A DNA stretch of 64,000 nucleotides from Sipunculus nudus (lineage: Eukaryota > Annelida > Sipuncula > Golfingiida > Sipunculidae). The notes beneath the pieces are model-generated. The model worked only from the letters and a program-made list of their open reading frames with translations. It was not told the origin of the DNA and made no database searches. Position numbers and translations under genes: made by a program. Shown in pieces: positions 1-13,600 of this stretch. The stretch spans positions 109,203,142 through 109,267,141 of the forward strand of contig CM049306.1 of NCBI GenBank assembly GCA_026874595.1, read 5' to 3'. How positions within the stretch are numbered: position 1 is the first letter of the stretch; each line of letters begins with the position of its first letter.

Positions 1-3000
1 CTAATTAACATCATGTCTTTGAAAAAAATACTTTAATTACATCGAGTTTTCCTGTGTATATTAATTGAAAAAAGTTACCCCAGGCAATTAACAGATATTA
101 CATGTTCCATAGAATAAGGTAAGCCCCTTTAACTTGTGTGCCTCATACAGTCATGTACATACAGTCCATGTCTGATCTGGCACACTGGCCACAAGTCAGA
201 CAGGCGAAGAACTTGATATTGCTTTTTACCATTTTGGTAGTTAAGTTAATTAAACCCTACACATCATACCCTGTCATATAAAGAATGGCAGCCAGAACTT
301 CTCAACTATTTAGATGAAAGATTTAAATTTTGATCAATATACAAAATAATTTTCAGGGAAAACTATAATTTCACAGAACAAATGTATTCCTTTGATCATA
401 ATTATGACAACTAGTTAATTTTTTGGGTACTGATCACTATTTTAAGACTTTTATCGAAAAGAAGAAATATGAAGCTTATATCAGCCATGAAATGATAAAA
501 AAAATAAAGTACCCACACCCTTGTATACTTTGTTACAGCTGCCAAGACTAGACATATGTTACTATATGACACATGTTACTATATGACAAAAAAATCCCTC
601 TTTATTCAGACATTTCATGACACTTCATAGATAAAAAAGGTACACTCACCAGAGCAATCAGTTTATATAATGCCCAGGTAAGCTATCTAAATGTGAATAC
701 ACACAGGTGAAATGTCTAAAATTTGTCAAATGGTTCAGTCGTAACTATAAAATCATAATCTTTACTTCCTTTAAGGTTAAAGCAACAACAAAATTAAAAA
801 TATAACACATACACATATATTGCAATCAATGAAAATACAAGCTGCAAGTGCCCAGTGCTCACCTGTGTATAAATTGCATATAGAAAGACTAGGTGCAGTA
901 CATCCTTAAATCACATAACACAGTGTTACCAACTTAAATATGTAGCTGAAAACAACAATAAATTTATCATTTCTCTTTGGAAATGACCAGCTGGTAGATG
1001 ATAGTCAATTGCCACAAAAGAGGTAAAATTCACAGGTAAATATGGGTGACTAGACACTGATAGAAAATATGACGATACCATGTATTACCGATGTTTAACC
1101 CAGTCATGGTCAAAATGTGATAGAAAAAAAGTTAGCTGAATTTCCTCTTAGTTTTATTTGGGATGCTTATGTACATGCAGAAATGTATATCAAAAGCTTT
1201 CTTTATTTTAATGATTAAATTCTACAAGATATTGTAAAAAAGTCATATTTCCTGAACAGGTTTCTGTATCAGTGATACAGGTTTATGAACAGAACAATTA
1301 CTGTGCACTGCACTGATTTATACTTAACAACTTTTTATGAATACATATCGTAACACTTTCCATTACCTGAAATGCTTATAAGTTTCTTTATCCCATAAAA
1401 TAAAACAGAAAAATTAATCTAAAATTCCTGTAAAACTGGGCCATGCTCAATCATATATCAGTCTCCTTTAGGAGTCTGTCATCTTACACACCACTGCAGA
1501 GCAGAACAGTCAGTCATTACTTGATTCATAAATGATAATTTATATTTCAAAACAGATATCTAATATTCTGAAATATAGTGTACAGCAATATTCATAAACA
1601 AATGAATAAAAATAAAGACAGACACTACACTGCGTCAGTATAACCCATGTCATTTGTTCTTAAGAATACCATTTAAATAATTTTTTACATGCACTGAAAC
1701 ATAAAATTCATTTTGCATAATGGCCAAAGACTTGGCACTGAATAAAATTAGACATTTTAAAATTTGGTAACAAATATACATCCTAAACATCGGAATGTGT
1801 CATAAATATCAAAGACTGAATATATGAAAGGTTAATAATGGGTACCCTATTTGGTGAAAAGTTTATTTACAAATCTCAAAATGAGATCAAAATTACATTG
1901 AATCAGAAAATGTTATCTGACGTATTCCCAGATGGAGCCATATGACCCCCAGCTGTTTTGTTAAATGGAGCATAGACAGGCATGAAACAGTCACCCGAAC
2001 TGCCATTTTCATCAGCTTTGCTATGTGGAAACATTAAGTATTTAACTATCCACTGCTTCAAGGACATTACTTAAGACACAAATGATTCCACAACTGCAAC
2101 TTTTTCCATTTATATTTGTCAGAATATGTATTATTGTTCAAGACTATTACAGAAACATGATGCAGTCCCCACCAGCCACTTTTATCTCCAATGATATTTG
2201 TAGCAGATGGTCATGAAGTCTCATGTTCTAAGCTGACAGAGACACCAGTGCCACTATTCCTACTGTCACTAACAGGACTGTAATCCCAGCCACAGACATG
2301 AAGCAGCAGAGACCTCAGGGTCATGGTGCAACCCTGACTGTGCTGGTGAAGGCCCAGGCTCCTGCTGAGCCATCTGTAACATACATTAATGATGAGGAAA
2401 CCTGATGCAGCTTTTTGGTAACAAATGTTTTCTGCTGACTGTCCTTATAGTCAGGAGTCACCACAGAACAATAAACCAGGGGAAAGTTGGAAAAAATTTC
2501 AAGGTAATTTATGCACTGTAAACACACTATGTGTGTTACTTACAATAAAGAAACTAAACGGGTGTATAAACTTTTATACACTGAACAAGTATACCAATTG
2601 GTCATTTGCCTCATTGTGCATGATCAAGATATCAGACGTCGGGATCTTCACTAGATCAGGGACATTTAACTTAAAGTGGTTGGTCTGGGTAAATGTTTGT
2701 TTGATAACTTTATCAAATAAAGTTACTTGCATGCTGTCTCCCAAGTTATTTACAATCGGTTTAATTATTCATGACTAATACTACAAATTGTAAATTAATT
2801 GAAAACAAATACATTTCCACATGGAAAATCTATGACATTCTCGTGCTCGAAAAGAGTGTCCACTCTTATATCCACTCTAATTATGGATACTGTATTTTGC
2901 TGATTTGAAATTAATATGCTGTACATATGTATGTTTGTGAGCTGTGTAAGACTTTATTTACATCTACTGACATGCATATCAGTATAGGTATAAATACTAA

Positions 3001-4447
3001 CCTTATGGCAAATAATTGAGCAAATAAAACACTTAGTGCATAATGTGTCATGTGACTATAGAAAAAGCTGGTGTTAAATCAGTAAAACCAGTTCTCATGA
3101 CTATGAAAACCAAATAATTTAACTGTGCTGAATGAACAGGTATTAAGCATTAGCATGTGTTTTTAGCAGGCAAGTTGCAATCCATTGTGTGTGTTTTCCT
3201 AAACTAACTGTATCATAAGATGTCAGGAATCATAACAGGCATGTCCAGTTAATCAAACTTCAAATTTTAAATATTTTACTTAAGGATGCATCAATGTGAA
3301 AATCTGTAGATATTAAACATTAGAAAACATACTTAAGCAAACATGCACATTATATTATGCAACTGAGTGTGACTCAACAAATGGATTATTATGAGCATTT
3401 AAAACATGCAAAGATTAATACTATGCCAACCTATAAATTACTTGACCAATACTGTTTATACAACCGGAGTACAAAACAGCACTGTAATCAAAACACCATG
3501 TCACCTGAGACCTTGTGACCTAGTCTAGACTCTTGAACTAATCACACTGTGTCTGTCTATCACCAAATGACTGCTGGGTCTTAATCTAGACTGCCATGCC
3601 AGAGTGAGGCCATTAGTTACCTCAATTGGCAGGGGTACCTATACTGCTATGCCTACATGTTAAAATACAAATTCTTTCATCATTCATGCAATATAACTAG
3701 AACACAAATAAATATGAGGTATATAAAATAATAAACATGATAAGTCATTTATCATCTCGCTAAAGAGTTAACTCATTATCAAAGGATGAAAAAGCTGTGG
3801 TTTGATCATCTTTGGAACATGAGATAAATTTCTTTACAGCTGTACCTCTTTATGCAACCACTCATCCTTAAGGTCATCCTAGAATTATATACCCTGGCAA
3901 ACAAGCACTTCATAATAATAGTAACTGCTCTTTTTCTTACAATAAGGAAAAAGAAAGTATGAGATCTACGTCAGGTATACCTGTTTCAGAGACAATACAC
4001 TCTTAGGCATTAGTTGTAAATTTGAGTTCTGCATCACACATTGATCTGTTTATATAGATAAGCTAAAAGTTGCCCAGAACTAGAGATGTCTCTGGTGCCA
4101 GGAAGAACATCTGAAAACGTTGATGTGCAACAGCCATGCTGACCAAACATGAACAGTTAAAGCTGAATAATGTCAGTCATGGACTTTGACTTTAACAAAT
4201 TATCAAACTCAAAACTGCTCTAAATTTTATAAATATGTCCTGGTTCACATGTTATCATCTGATATATCAATATGAAAATACATAAAGCTCCTTAATCTGA
4301 ATCAAAACTGAGAGACAAAACAGTTCATCATTCAGTACAAGTACTCAAATATCCAGTCACTCAGCTTCAGCTACTCAGGTTCAGTAACTCTGGCATCACA
4401 ACTCAGTTACATACAGTTACATAGCTGCCCAGTTCTCGCTGGTCCAC
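1..4447. other. 3' flank or long 3' UTR of the ABCD gene
   Basis: AT-rich, low-copy-looking sequence beyond the ABCD stop codon, without the GGTGGCGCCACC or (ACGG)n signatures seen elsewhere. On the minus strand it is the direct downstream continuation of the last ABCD exon, so part of it is probably 3' UTR. Candidate minus-strand AATAAA signals (TTTATT on the plus strand) lie near 2953, 1862, 1202 and 601, and I cannot tell which is used. Open frames of about 60-117 codons here have no recognisable domain. A possible unrelated minus-strand 3' end at 1903-2374 is listed separately. Confidence 0.5.
1903..2374 (-). other. possible terminal exons of an unidentified membrane protein, or decayed remnant
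   Basis: On the minus strand, around 2307-2238, one frame reads a strongly hydrophobic stretch, VAGITVLLVTVGIVALVSL. A possible donor (CT|GTCAGC at 2238/2237) and an acceptor (CCACATAG at 2021) would join it in frame to 1903-2020. That piece encodes a polar 39-residue tail (starting KADENGSSGDCFMPVY, ending SDNIF) before a stop. Together they look like a single-pass membrane segment with a cytoplasmic tail. Against it: the same frame has two TGA codons just upstream (near 2324 and 2318), the splice sites are weak, and no upstream exons are seen. It could be a pseudogene, an alternative 3' end, or chance. Confidence 0.2.
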
Positions 4448-4679
4448 TTACAGTACCCCTCTTTCACCTGCCTCTGGTTCCTCCTTGTTGACGAGGACAG
4501 AGTCTTCTCCCAGGATCTGACAAAGCTCCTTAAGACGGTGTTGCATCTTGGGAATGCCTGACAGCTGCACCTCAAGCTTCTGTTTCTCCTCGTTCAGAGA
4601 GAGCCGGGTGGCGGTATCTAGCTGCTCCCATCGCCAGCCACCCTCACCATCAAACTGCAGCAGGTGGGAGTGGAACTTC
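4448..4679 (-). CDS. ABCD exon 10 (residues 665-741, stop)
   Basis: 232 nt including the TAA at 4450-4448. The acceptor is TTTTAG, 12 nt of it T/G-rich. It encodes [39 protein letters not shown] and [15 protein letters not shown], then a short divergent tail ending GERGVL. The C-terminal coiled-coil-like segment is as in vertebrate ABCD1/2. Confidence 0.95.
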
Positions 4680-7600
4680 CTAAAACAAATAAAACAGAAA
4701 GATTTTAATCAAGTAGGACCCATATACTGTGGTTACTAGACTCTGGTTAAGTTGAAGTAAGGTCAAGCAAAGTTTACATGCAATCCCTGTCCCTGTCCAC
4801 AAAGCAACAGGTGTACCAGTATTCCTTCTACCCAAGGAGTACAGTACAGCAGAACTCACTCCCACTAGATGTTGCAACAGCCCCCACGCTAGCTGTAGCT
4901 TTAAGCACTGAGTGGGACAGATACAACATGCCTAATACATACCACTTTCATTAACTTAAATTTCTTTACACTATACTTCTCCAGGCTTTGATTTCTTTCT
5001 TATTCATGTGATTTTTTTATCTTACATAATTTACTGTCATTTTTATTATGCATGCACACCTGAGCTGAATGGTCATCAAAATGACTGATCTCAATATAGG
5101 GAGAAAGAGAAATAAGTTCATTAAAGTAAACTAAGCTCATTTTTGTGCAATCTAGTTTGACTTGATTAAAGATGTGTTTCTTATAATGATAAAAAAAAAC
5201 ATAAATAGACCTATAAAGGCAATGCAAAGTTAGCTGCCTGACAACTTCGAAGATATACTCAGTATGTAATCAAGAACATAGTTATGCAAATGATTGATAA
5301 AAAACTTGCTTTAAATAACACAGATACTTCACCAAATTTAAACTTGTGTAATTCTTTCAGGCAAAGCAAGCCACTTGTTTGCCAAGTCGAGTCACCATAC
5401 AGAGATCATACTGCTGATGATCCACTGACTTGACCAGTGGTCAGTTTACTCACCACAAGGACGGCCTGTGTGTGATAGTCAGCAGCGTTATCCCAGAATC
5501 CTTGGCAGTCTGATAGATGTGGCTCTCAACATCGATGGACACAGCACTGGTGCACTCATCCAGCAGGGCAAACTTGGGTCTGAGAACAGAAAGAGAGACT
5601 AAATAAATGACTATAAATAGTAACTGAGAAAGTAAGGACTTAACTGTAATCAACCAATCTTCTGAAAATGAAAGTTCCGGGAACTGAGAAAGTTCATATC
5701 AAGCACCAGCCCTCAGCATTTAAATATATATATCATGCAGACAGGATATAAATTTTTCTACTGAGAAACATTTTACCTACAGCTGTATAGAAAAGTTAAA
5801 CATGAATGAAAAGGCTCTTGTCCAAAGGTGTGACGTGGCTACATTAACAATCCTCCCTGGTTGATGTGTAATTTGTTTTAATATACAGTAGAACCCCTGT
5901 ATTACGGTCACCATCGGGACTGGATGAAAGTGGACTTAATACAGGAGTGGCAGCTATACAGGACTTGACCAGGAAAGGGGGGGTTATAACATGAAACCAA
6001 GTTCAAATCTTTATTACAATCTTCATAATGTTACATGATCTCTTGCTTCCTCTTAAGTATGTTTTGAACTTGAGTTCGGCTGATACCATAGATTTCTGCT
6101 AGCTGTTGGCTGCTTCTCCCGTCATCACTCTTCCTGATCAGATCTACCTTTTCTTTGAGAGCAAGTTCATGTCTTTTCTTGGTCGCCATAATGGTCAAAG
6201 TGATTGGGACAGAGTAAGCGTAACATTTTATACATGTAACAATGTTTATTTTGCATTCTTAATAATTCCTGTATGAGTATATTGTGCAATGTTTGCTGCA
6301 CTGTTTTCGTTTGATGTATGTGTTCACAAGGACATTAAAGAAAGTTTAAAGATCCACAGTTTGCCTAACGTTTTTCTGATGACATAATCATCGGGACCAG
6401 CTGGTTGTCATTCGTTAATTAAATGACAAACACCCTGATTAAGATCCGGCTCACACGACTGATTCCCAAAATTACACGCAGGTGGGAACATTTGCCTTAC
6501 TTTCGTGCATACAAATGAGGCTGAATGGGGTAGTACAACGCTGGCTACATGTCAAAAAACTCAGTCACGGTCAAGTGGTTACCTTTATTCAGACACTCAT
6601 TCACAGACAGGAATATGTGAGAGCGGGCACTTGTGTAATGATATTCGGGTCAGAAGTGGCCGTCCAATTTGTTGAGCCCATGTCACTGAGGCACTGCCCC
6701 TGACCGTAACTGAGGCGTTGTCCGGCCTGCGGGACCAAGAGACCTGGCCGTAATATGGAATAGAGGAGTGACTGGTTGAAAATTTGGGACCGGAAAATCT
6801 GACCGTTATAGACGTATTGACCATTATTGAGGCGTGGCTGTTAGCAGGCGTTCTACTGTTCATACATCGTTATATTACACAATTTTCAGATAAAACTTTT
6901 CCAGTTTTTCACTGAAAAAAAAAATGATTTCTGGTAGGAACACAATCTCAGCATTATTCATCATAGGTTAACATAAAATCTTTGTGTACTAATTATAATT
7001 TATTTATGTGTACTATGTAGTTTTATCTTCTACAAGAGATTGGAAGCAGAAAATGAAATGTTCTAGTGGAGAGAGTAGATCAACCTAAATTAAAAACCTT
7101 AGTCAATCACTAAACTTGGATGAAAAGGACTAGTAGTGTTGTCCCTTAAACTGATTAATTTTTAATGGAACATAAAAAGAGTATCAATAAGTATTATCAA
7201 AGCATAGTATAAAATACATAAACAGGTGAAATGCTGCATCATGAATCCTGTGTCAGGAATAATGAAGTTCTTACTTTTGGTAGAAGAGACGAGCCATTCC
7301 CATCCTCTGTTTCTCTCCACCGGAGAGCACATCCTTCCAGTCACTCTCTGCATCCCAACCTGAAATAATCACCATTCAAACACTGATGAACTTCAGAAAC
7401 TAAAGCTGGCTCAAAATCCTTTAATTTCACAAGCAATTAGTATTTCAATATCCTGGCCCATTTAACAGAGGCTATGAAGAAACTGTATATGTTCAACATT
7501 TCATGTTCATGTATCATAATGTTAATATATTATTTATTGATTTCATACACCGGTATATTTATCATCGATCCCATATGTTTTTTTTAAACATCTCATTAAT

Positions 7601-10600
7601 TTTTTACCCATATGTCATTCATTTCTATGAATCAGATTTACCTGTACAAGTTCATATTTAATTAAAGTACTTTTATAAAGCCAAAATGTACTTGACACTT
7701 ACATTATGTCCTTTAATAAGCTATAAACGTGATCAATTATTGATAGAAATGAAGACTGTTTAGCTAGACTTTATGAGGGCAGTGTCAATTTTATAACCGT
7801 CAAACATTTGATGTAATCTCAACCAGCTACTTACCTCCCTCTCTGACCACAATGTGTTTGAGATGGACAATCCCAAGGATTTCCTCTAACTTCTGATCAG
7901 TGTATCCCTTCTTCCTCATGTCATCCAAGGTGTCCGGGTATATAACCTGATCACGCAGTGTCCCGATGGACATGTATGGCCTGTAAATCACACAAATAGG
8001 GTGTTGCTTGAGGCTAAATTCTGAGGAATGCCTGGTGATAGGGATATATCAGTTAGTTGTGATTAACATATCTATAAGCAATGCAATGGAGTCATATTTT
8101 TTCACATTCTAGAAATCACATATCAAAGCCAAACAAACATAATATTCAGTTATGGTTACTTAAATGTAAGCACTGCACCCTTTGACTATGGTCTCACACA
8201 CATTGAGTATTGTCATAAAGGGAACCAGAAAAGTTCTTAAGCTTGTTCTTGCAGGCACTAAATAAAATAATCTGATTTTACTGGATGATCAAGAGACAAT
8301 TGAACAGGTTATAACAGATAAATGCTGTTAGTAAACCAAAATATCAGTAGAAGCTGACAAGAGCCCTTAAGCCAAAGAACAATGTGTACGGATGGAAACA
8401 GTCAAGTATATCAGTAACATATGTACTCACATGGAAATATATCTGTACAAATGTCTCTAGCTCAAGCTGTAAACTTGAAACTAGAGATATATATAGCACT
8501 ATGACAGAAGTGTATTGATCTGTCTGATGACAACACTCTGTAGGGGGTTAAGCAACAGGAATACATGCCGACCAATGGCAGTATATAAGTATTTTGGAAC
8601 CTATGATTTTAATAAAATAGTTAAAGAAATATAATTTCGTATATAAAAGGAAGCAGTTCTTGAAGGTGTCTGAAAGTTAAGTGGAAATCTGTAGCGGTTT
8701 AATATATGGCAGACGGAAATTACTGACAATAGAATCCCGGCACTAAAGCATTACCTGGTGATATGTCAGGAGCATTGGAATAATATGGTAATTATATCGT
8801 TTTTGAATTGTAAATACATATTATTTAACATTTTAATGTGGCAATATCATAAAAGTGGAATGAGATATATACTCACCTTTGAGGGATATAGAACATAGTT
8901 GATGCTGGGGGTATATGCAGCCGGCCCTTGAAGATTGGCCAGAGACCACTGAAGATGCGGAAGAGAGAAGACTTGCCACAACCATTGGGTCCAGTGATCA
9001 GGAGATGCATCCCTGGCTCCAGCTACAAAATCACAGTTAATACTTAAATCACAATGAAGTTAATTATTATTAATTAACATTTTTAAAATGATGTTTTCCT
9101 CTGACTTCTATTCTTACTTAATAGGGGTATACCCAAAATATTGACATGCCACCTGAAATATCTGGCTTTTATTGTGCCCCCAAAATGGCAGCACCCATTT
9201 TCAAGAAACTAGGGGAAATAAACATGTAAGGGTTCTATGAGGGTGTGTGGATGCAACACAAATGTATTTACAGTATTTCATATCCTGGCGAGAATATATC
9301 TTTGATGAGATTTGTAGCAAATCCAAATCCTCAAATTATAGAAGGATTTATCCTTTATTACAGATTGGTATTACATACCCTATCACAGTTGAATGCCAAT
9401 TAAAAAGATGCTTTCTTCTCAAAGATATGGCTCCCCCCTATGGGCCATCCCAAAACATTAGGGGTAAAATATGCACAATCAAAACAATGATTCTAGATTT
9501 CAGCAGATTTGACTTTGAAGGTCAAGGTCACCACTTCTCAAACTCGACTGAGATTATGGCAGAAAGAACTGGTGTGTCAATTTGAACAAAAAATCTTCAG
9601 TACTTCCAAAGTTATGAGGGTCACAATAATCCTAGGAATGCATGAATTTGGCCTTGAAGATCAAGGTCAAGGTCACTGGTTTCAACCTCCTCTGAGACTT
9701 TGCAAGGAAAAATGGGTGTTTAAAATTTGGGAGGAAAATATGCAGCCCTTCAAAAGTTATTGCGTTCACAAGACAATAACTATAATTTGGCCAATTTGAC
9801 CTTGAAGGTCCATGTCAAGATCACTGGTTTTGGAACTCGTCCAAGAACATGGTAGGAACAATTTGTGTACCAAATCTGAGGACAAAATGATAAATTCTTC
9901 AAAAGTTATGAGGTTCACAAAAATTTCACATTTTGGCAGATTTGACCTTGAAGATGAAGGTCGAGGTCACCAGATTTTGAACCTCTCCATGATTGTGGGA
10001 TGAACAACGAGTGTTTGAAATTTTGGAGGAAAATATGCAGCCCTTCAAAAGTTATCACATTCACAAGACAATAGTTATAATTCGGCTGATATGACCTTGA
10101 AGATCCTGGTCTAGGTCACCGAGCTTCAAATTGTCTTAGAACTTAGTAGGAACAATAGGTGTTCTGAATTTTAGGACAAAATGATAAAAACTCAAAAGTT
10201 ATGAGGTTCACAAGAATTTCACATTTTGGCAGATATGACCTTGAAATTCAAGGTCACCAGGTTTCAAACTTGTCAGAGTTTTTCAGATGAACAATGAGTG
10301 CTTTAAATTTTGAAGGAAAATATGCATCAAAAGTTACTGCATTCACAAGATATCCTACAGACGACGACTGATGACAGACAATGGCACTAAAACAACATGT
10401 CTCCCCTGGATGGGGGCAGACATAACAAGGGACCTATGGGTCACGACGCTCAGCTGTTATATATGATAAAAAAATATTCTTTAGAAATGAGGCACATGCT
10501 GGTTTTGTGTGGTAATAAATATAAGCTGTATTATGAGTTGTTGTTGTTTAGCTTATGTATGATTTTGATAGTACCTTTGGAGACAGGGAAGAGGATTGAT

Positions 10601-13600
10601 TTCATTTATTTTATTAACAAATGGAGTACTATTGTCACACAGATTTTGACTTGGCCATATAACTTATAAGCAGAACATATAATATAAGAGTTTAACTATT
10701 TATTAAAAAAAATTACAAATATTGTCCCAAATATAATTTTTATAAAAAATAATAAGAGAATCATATGATTTTTTTAAATGAAATATAACTGATATGATTA
10801 TTAAAATAATATTAAAGAATATATTCATGAATGCATTCATGAATACATTTTGAAAGTATTTGCACGAGTATTCATATACTTTCATTTTTACCTGAATTCC
10901 TATTCTTTATGCAAGAAATTTTATAATGGAGTACATAATCATATTTCGTATTTAAATACAATTACAAAGTATTCGCACCATGTCTGGTATTTATTCAGTT
11001 TCACCAACCAATGATGTTGAGAATCCAGAATATACCAAATTCACACATTTAAATAATGATCATAAGTACCTGGTTTTATGGCTTTTATTTATATTAAAAA
11101 ATAACTGTAAAAAATTCATTTTGGACTAATTTCACATCAATGTACACACTAGACACAGTAGGAATCTAGATTAATATTATCAACTGCATCTTTGTCTATC
11201 CTTAATTTCCTTCATATGATCCCTAATGATTAGTAATGAATAATATGATTTACTTCTTTATCATTAAAATTGAACTAAAAATTGCCATAGGTGACTGCAT
11301 GGTGTTATTTGGAATATGTGACATTCTACCCATCGATACAAGATTCTTATATCATCAGTAACTGCAAGTTAATTTCCTGTTATTATAAACTAACAAATTC
11401 CTTTTCTATTTTTCTTTAATTTGTTATTAAAAACCAATAAAAAATTATTAATTTATTGTTTATTGTTATGTTGTTGGTTAAAACTACTAGATGAGTTGGG
11501 TTGGACACCTGGATCAACTGTGGCTGGCCATAAGCTGCCTGGATTCCTGTATGCCTCGCCTCAAGCGTGCATAATTTGATGAAAGGTCAACAAGGTCAAC
11601 ATACAGGTGACTCAAGAGGGGCTGGAGAGAGCCAAAGTCTGACAGGGTCTCATAAAAAACATTAATAAAAGCTACAATTTTTGGCCAATTTCTTTCAGCT
11701 TTCTAAACTAAAAAGCTGAAATCCTAATGAGTGCATGATATGAAAATTATATCAACAGTGCTCACAGGACACAAACGTGCCATGGTCACATTTGGGCAAA
11801 ATTTAAGGTACTAATTTTATATTTATACTAATAACTTATAAAATTTGAAAAATTCAGAACTAATTTTGGGTATTCAATTGAATCTTGATTAAATAATGTT
11901 ACATCCCTGACAAAAAAATCTCTAGCTTCAGCAATGCCCTTGTTAAGGGAGTAAATATACTTCTTGATTTTTTACAAAGTGCATTATGCAAATTTGGGCC
12001 CATAACTTAAAACAATTACGCAATACTGACACCATTCTGGCATGTGCATAGAGAATGAAAAATATGTATTTTATTTATGATAAAAGTCAGATCAGTGGTT
12101 TTGATATTAGGCAGTCTTGAAGTGTAACAATGGGTTTTTAATGGAAAAATGAAGTTTTTCATTAATATCTCGAAGGTATTAAGTCCTAGTGACCAAATTC
12201 TTGGCATGGTAGGGGATTTTGGAGACATCTAACTGTATGCCAAATTTAAGGAACTAAGAGCTGAAGCTGGGGAGCTGAGCTCTTGCAAACTGCATAACAC
12301 TAGCTTGATGTAAACAATATGTTACATGGTGCTTGAAAACTTATTAAAATCTACAGTTTTTGATCAACTGGTTTCAAATTTTTGGTGTTAACAGTTGAAA
12401 TGCTAACAAAAACATGCTGTGAAAAATAAATCCACAGTACTTACAGGAAAAAAACGTGCCATGGTCAAAGTTGGGCAAAATTTAAGGTACCAATTTTTTA
12501 TTTTTATTAATATTTTAGAAAATTTAAAAGATTTTCATCTAATTTTGGGTATACAATTTAATTTTGATTAATTAAAGTTATATTACTGGAAAAAAGGTCG
12601 ATAGCTTTAACATTTTTTGTGTTAAGTGATCAAATATCTTTCCTGATTTTTACAAAATGCATTATGTTTGGGCCCATAACTTTTTTAAATTAAATAATAC
12701 AGACATAATTTCTGGCATGTACATAGGAACTATACAGAGGAATATTTATGGTAAATATGAGGAAAAACAGATGAGTGGTTTTGATATTAGGCAGTCCTGA
12801 AGTGTGAAAATAGGTTTTTAATAAAATATTGAGGTTTTTCCTTAATTTCTCAAAGGAACGAAGTTGCAAAGACCCAGTTTTTTCGGCTTGGTAGGAGATC
12901 TTGGGGACATCTAACATTATGCCGAATTTTGGATTCCTAGGTCTTACGGTTTCAAAACGTGCCACATCTACGGACGGACGGACGGACGGACGGACGGACA
13001 GACGGACGGACGACGGACAATGGACCACGACTATAGCTCAGATGACTTATAGTCAGCTGAGCTAAATATACCAATTGGCAAACAATTAAAAAATATATTT
13101 CCTATACTTTACTATTTATACCATCAGTGGCACAATTAAACAATTTTGTGGACTAAAACATTAAGCTCAAATAAATGTCATTTTTAATAAAATGGCATAA
13201 TGAGATTTACATTCTTGATCCACCAAAAAAAAAATATTTTATCATAATTATAATTATATATTATACAATCATGGAATTAAGGACAGGTTAGTAAACTACA
13301 AAATGATATTCTTCTCTTACCCTGAAAGACAGCTTTGGAACAACAATGTCCCCATTTGGTGTGATGACTGGTACATCTTCAAGAATGATTGTATCTTTTG
13401 TGTAGAAAATCTGGCCTAAAATGTACAGAGAAATATTTGAATACATTGAATAAGGCTGACTGCTTGAACATTTTAATGTATAAACTTAAAGTTACCAAAT
13501 GTTCCAGTCCGGCACCTTTCAAGCATGAACAAGGTCAAGGCAATTTGTGGAAAACACATACTTGTTGGACATAAGGTTCCAGGGTTTATAAAAGATCAGA

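Larger units (their letters stand above)
10424..13063 (+). mobile_element. family A element, copy 1
   Basis: The 5' end AACAAGGGACCTATGGGTCA contains a near-palindrome and is followed by GCTCAGCTG at 10448-10456. The 3' end has an (ACGG)n tract at 12970-13018, then a hairpin at 13035-13063 whose arms start AGCTCAG and end CTGAGCT (12 of 13 positions pair, loop TAT). The interior has tandem modules of about 570 bp beginning near AACGTGCCATGGTCAAAGTT. Copy 2 (23420-29006) is nearly identical over 1.8 kb at the 5' side, sharing an identical 70-codon minus-strand frame (12016-12228 and 25017-25229). It has no coding capacity that I recognise. Confidence 0.75.

Noticed and set aside
2425-2778. 117-codon plus-strand frame
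   Set aside because: Low-complexity AT-rich translation with no domain, no splice context and no flanking coding signal.
12016-12228. 70-codon minus-strand frame, identical at 25017-25229
   Set aside because: Identity follows from the recent duplication of family A as DNA; the frame is broken in other copies and has no domain.
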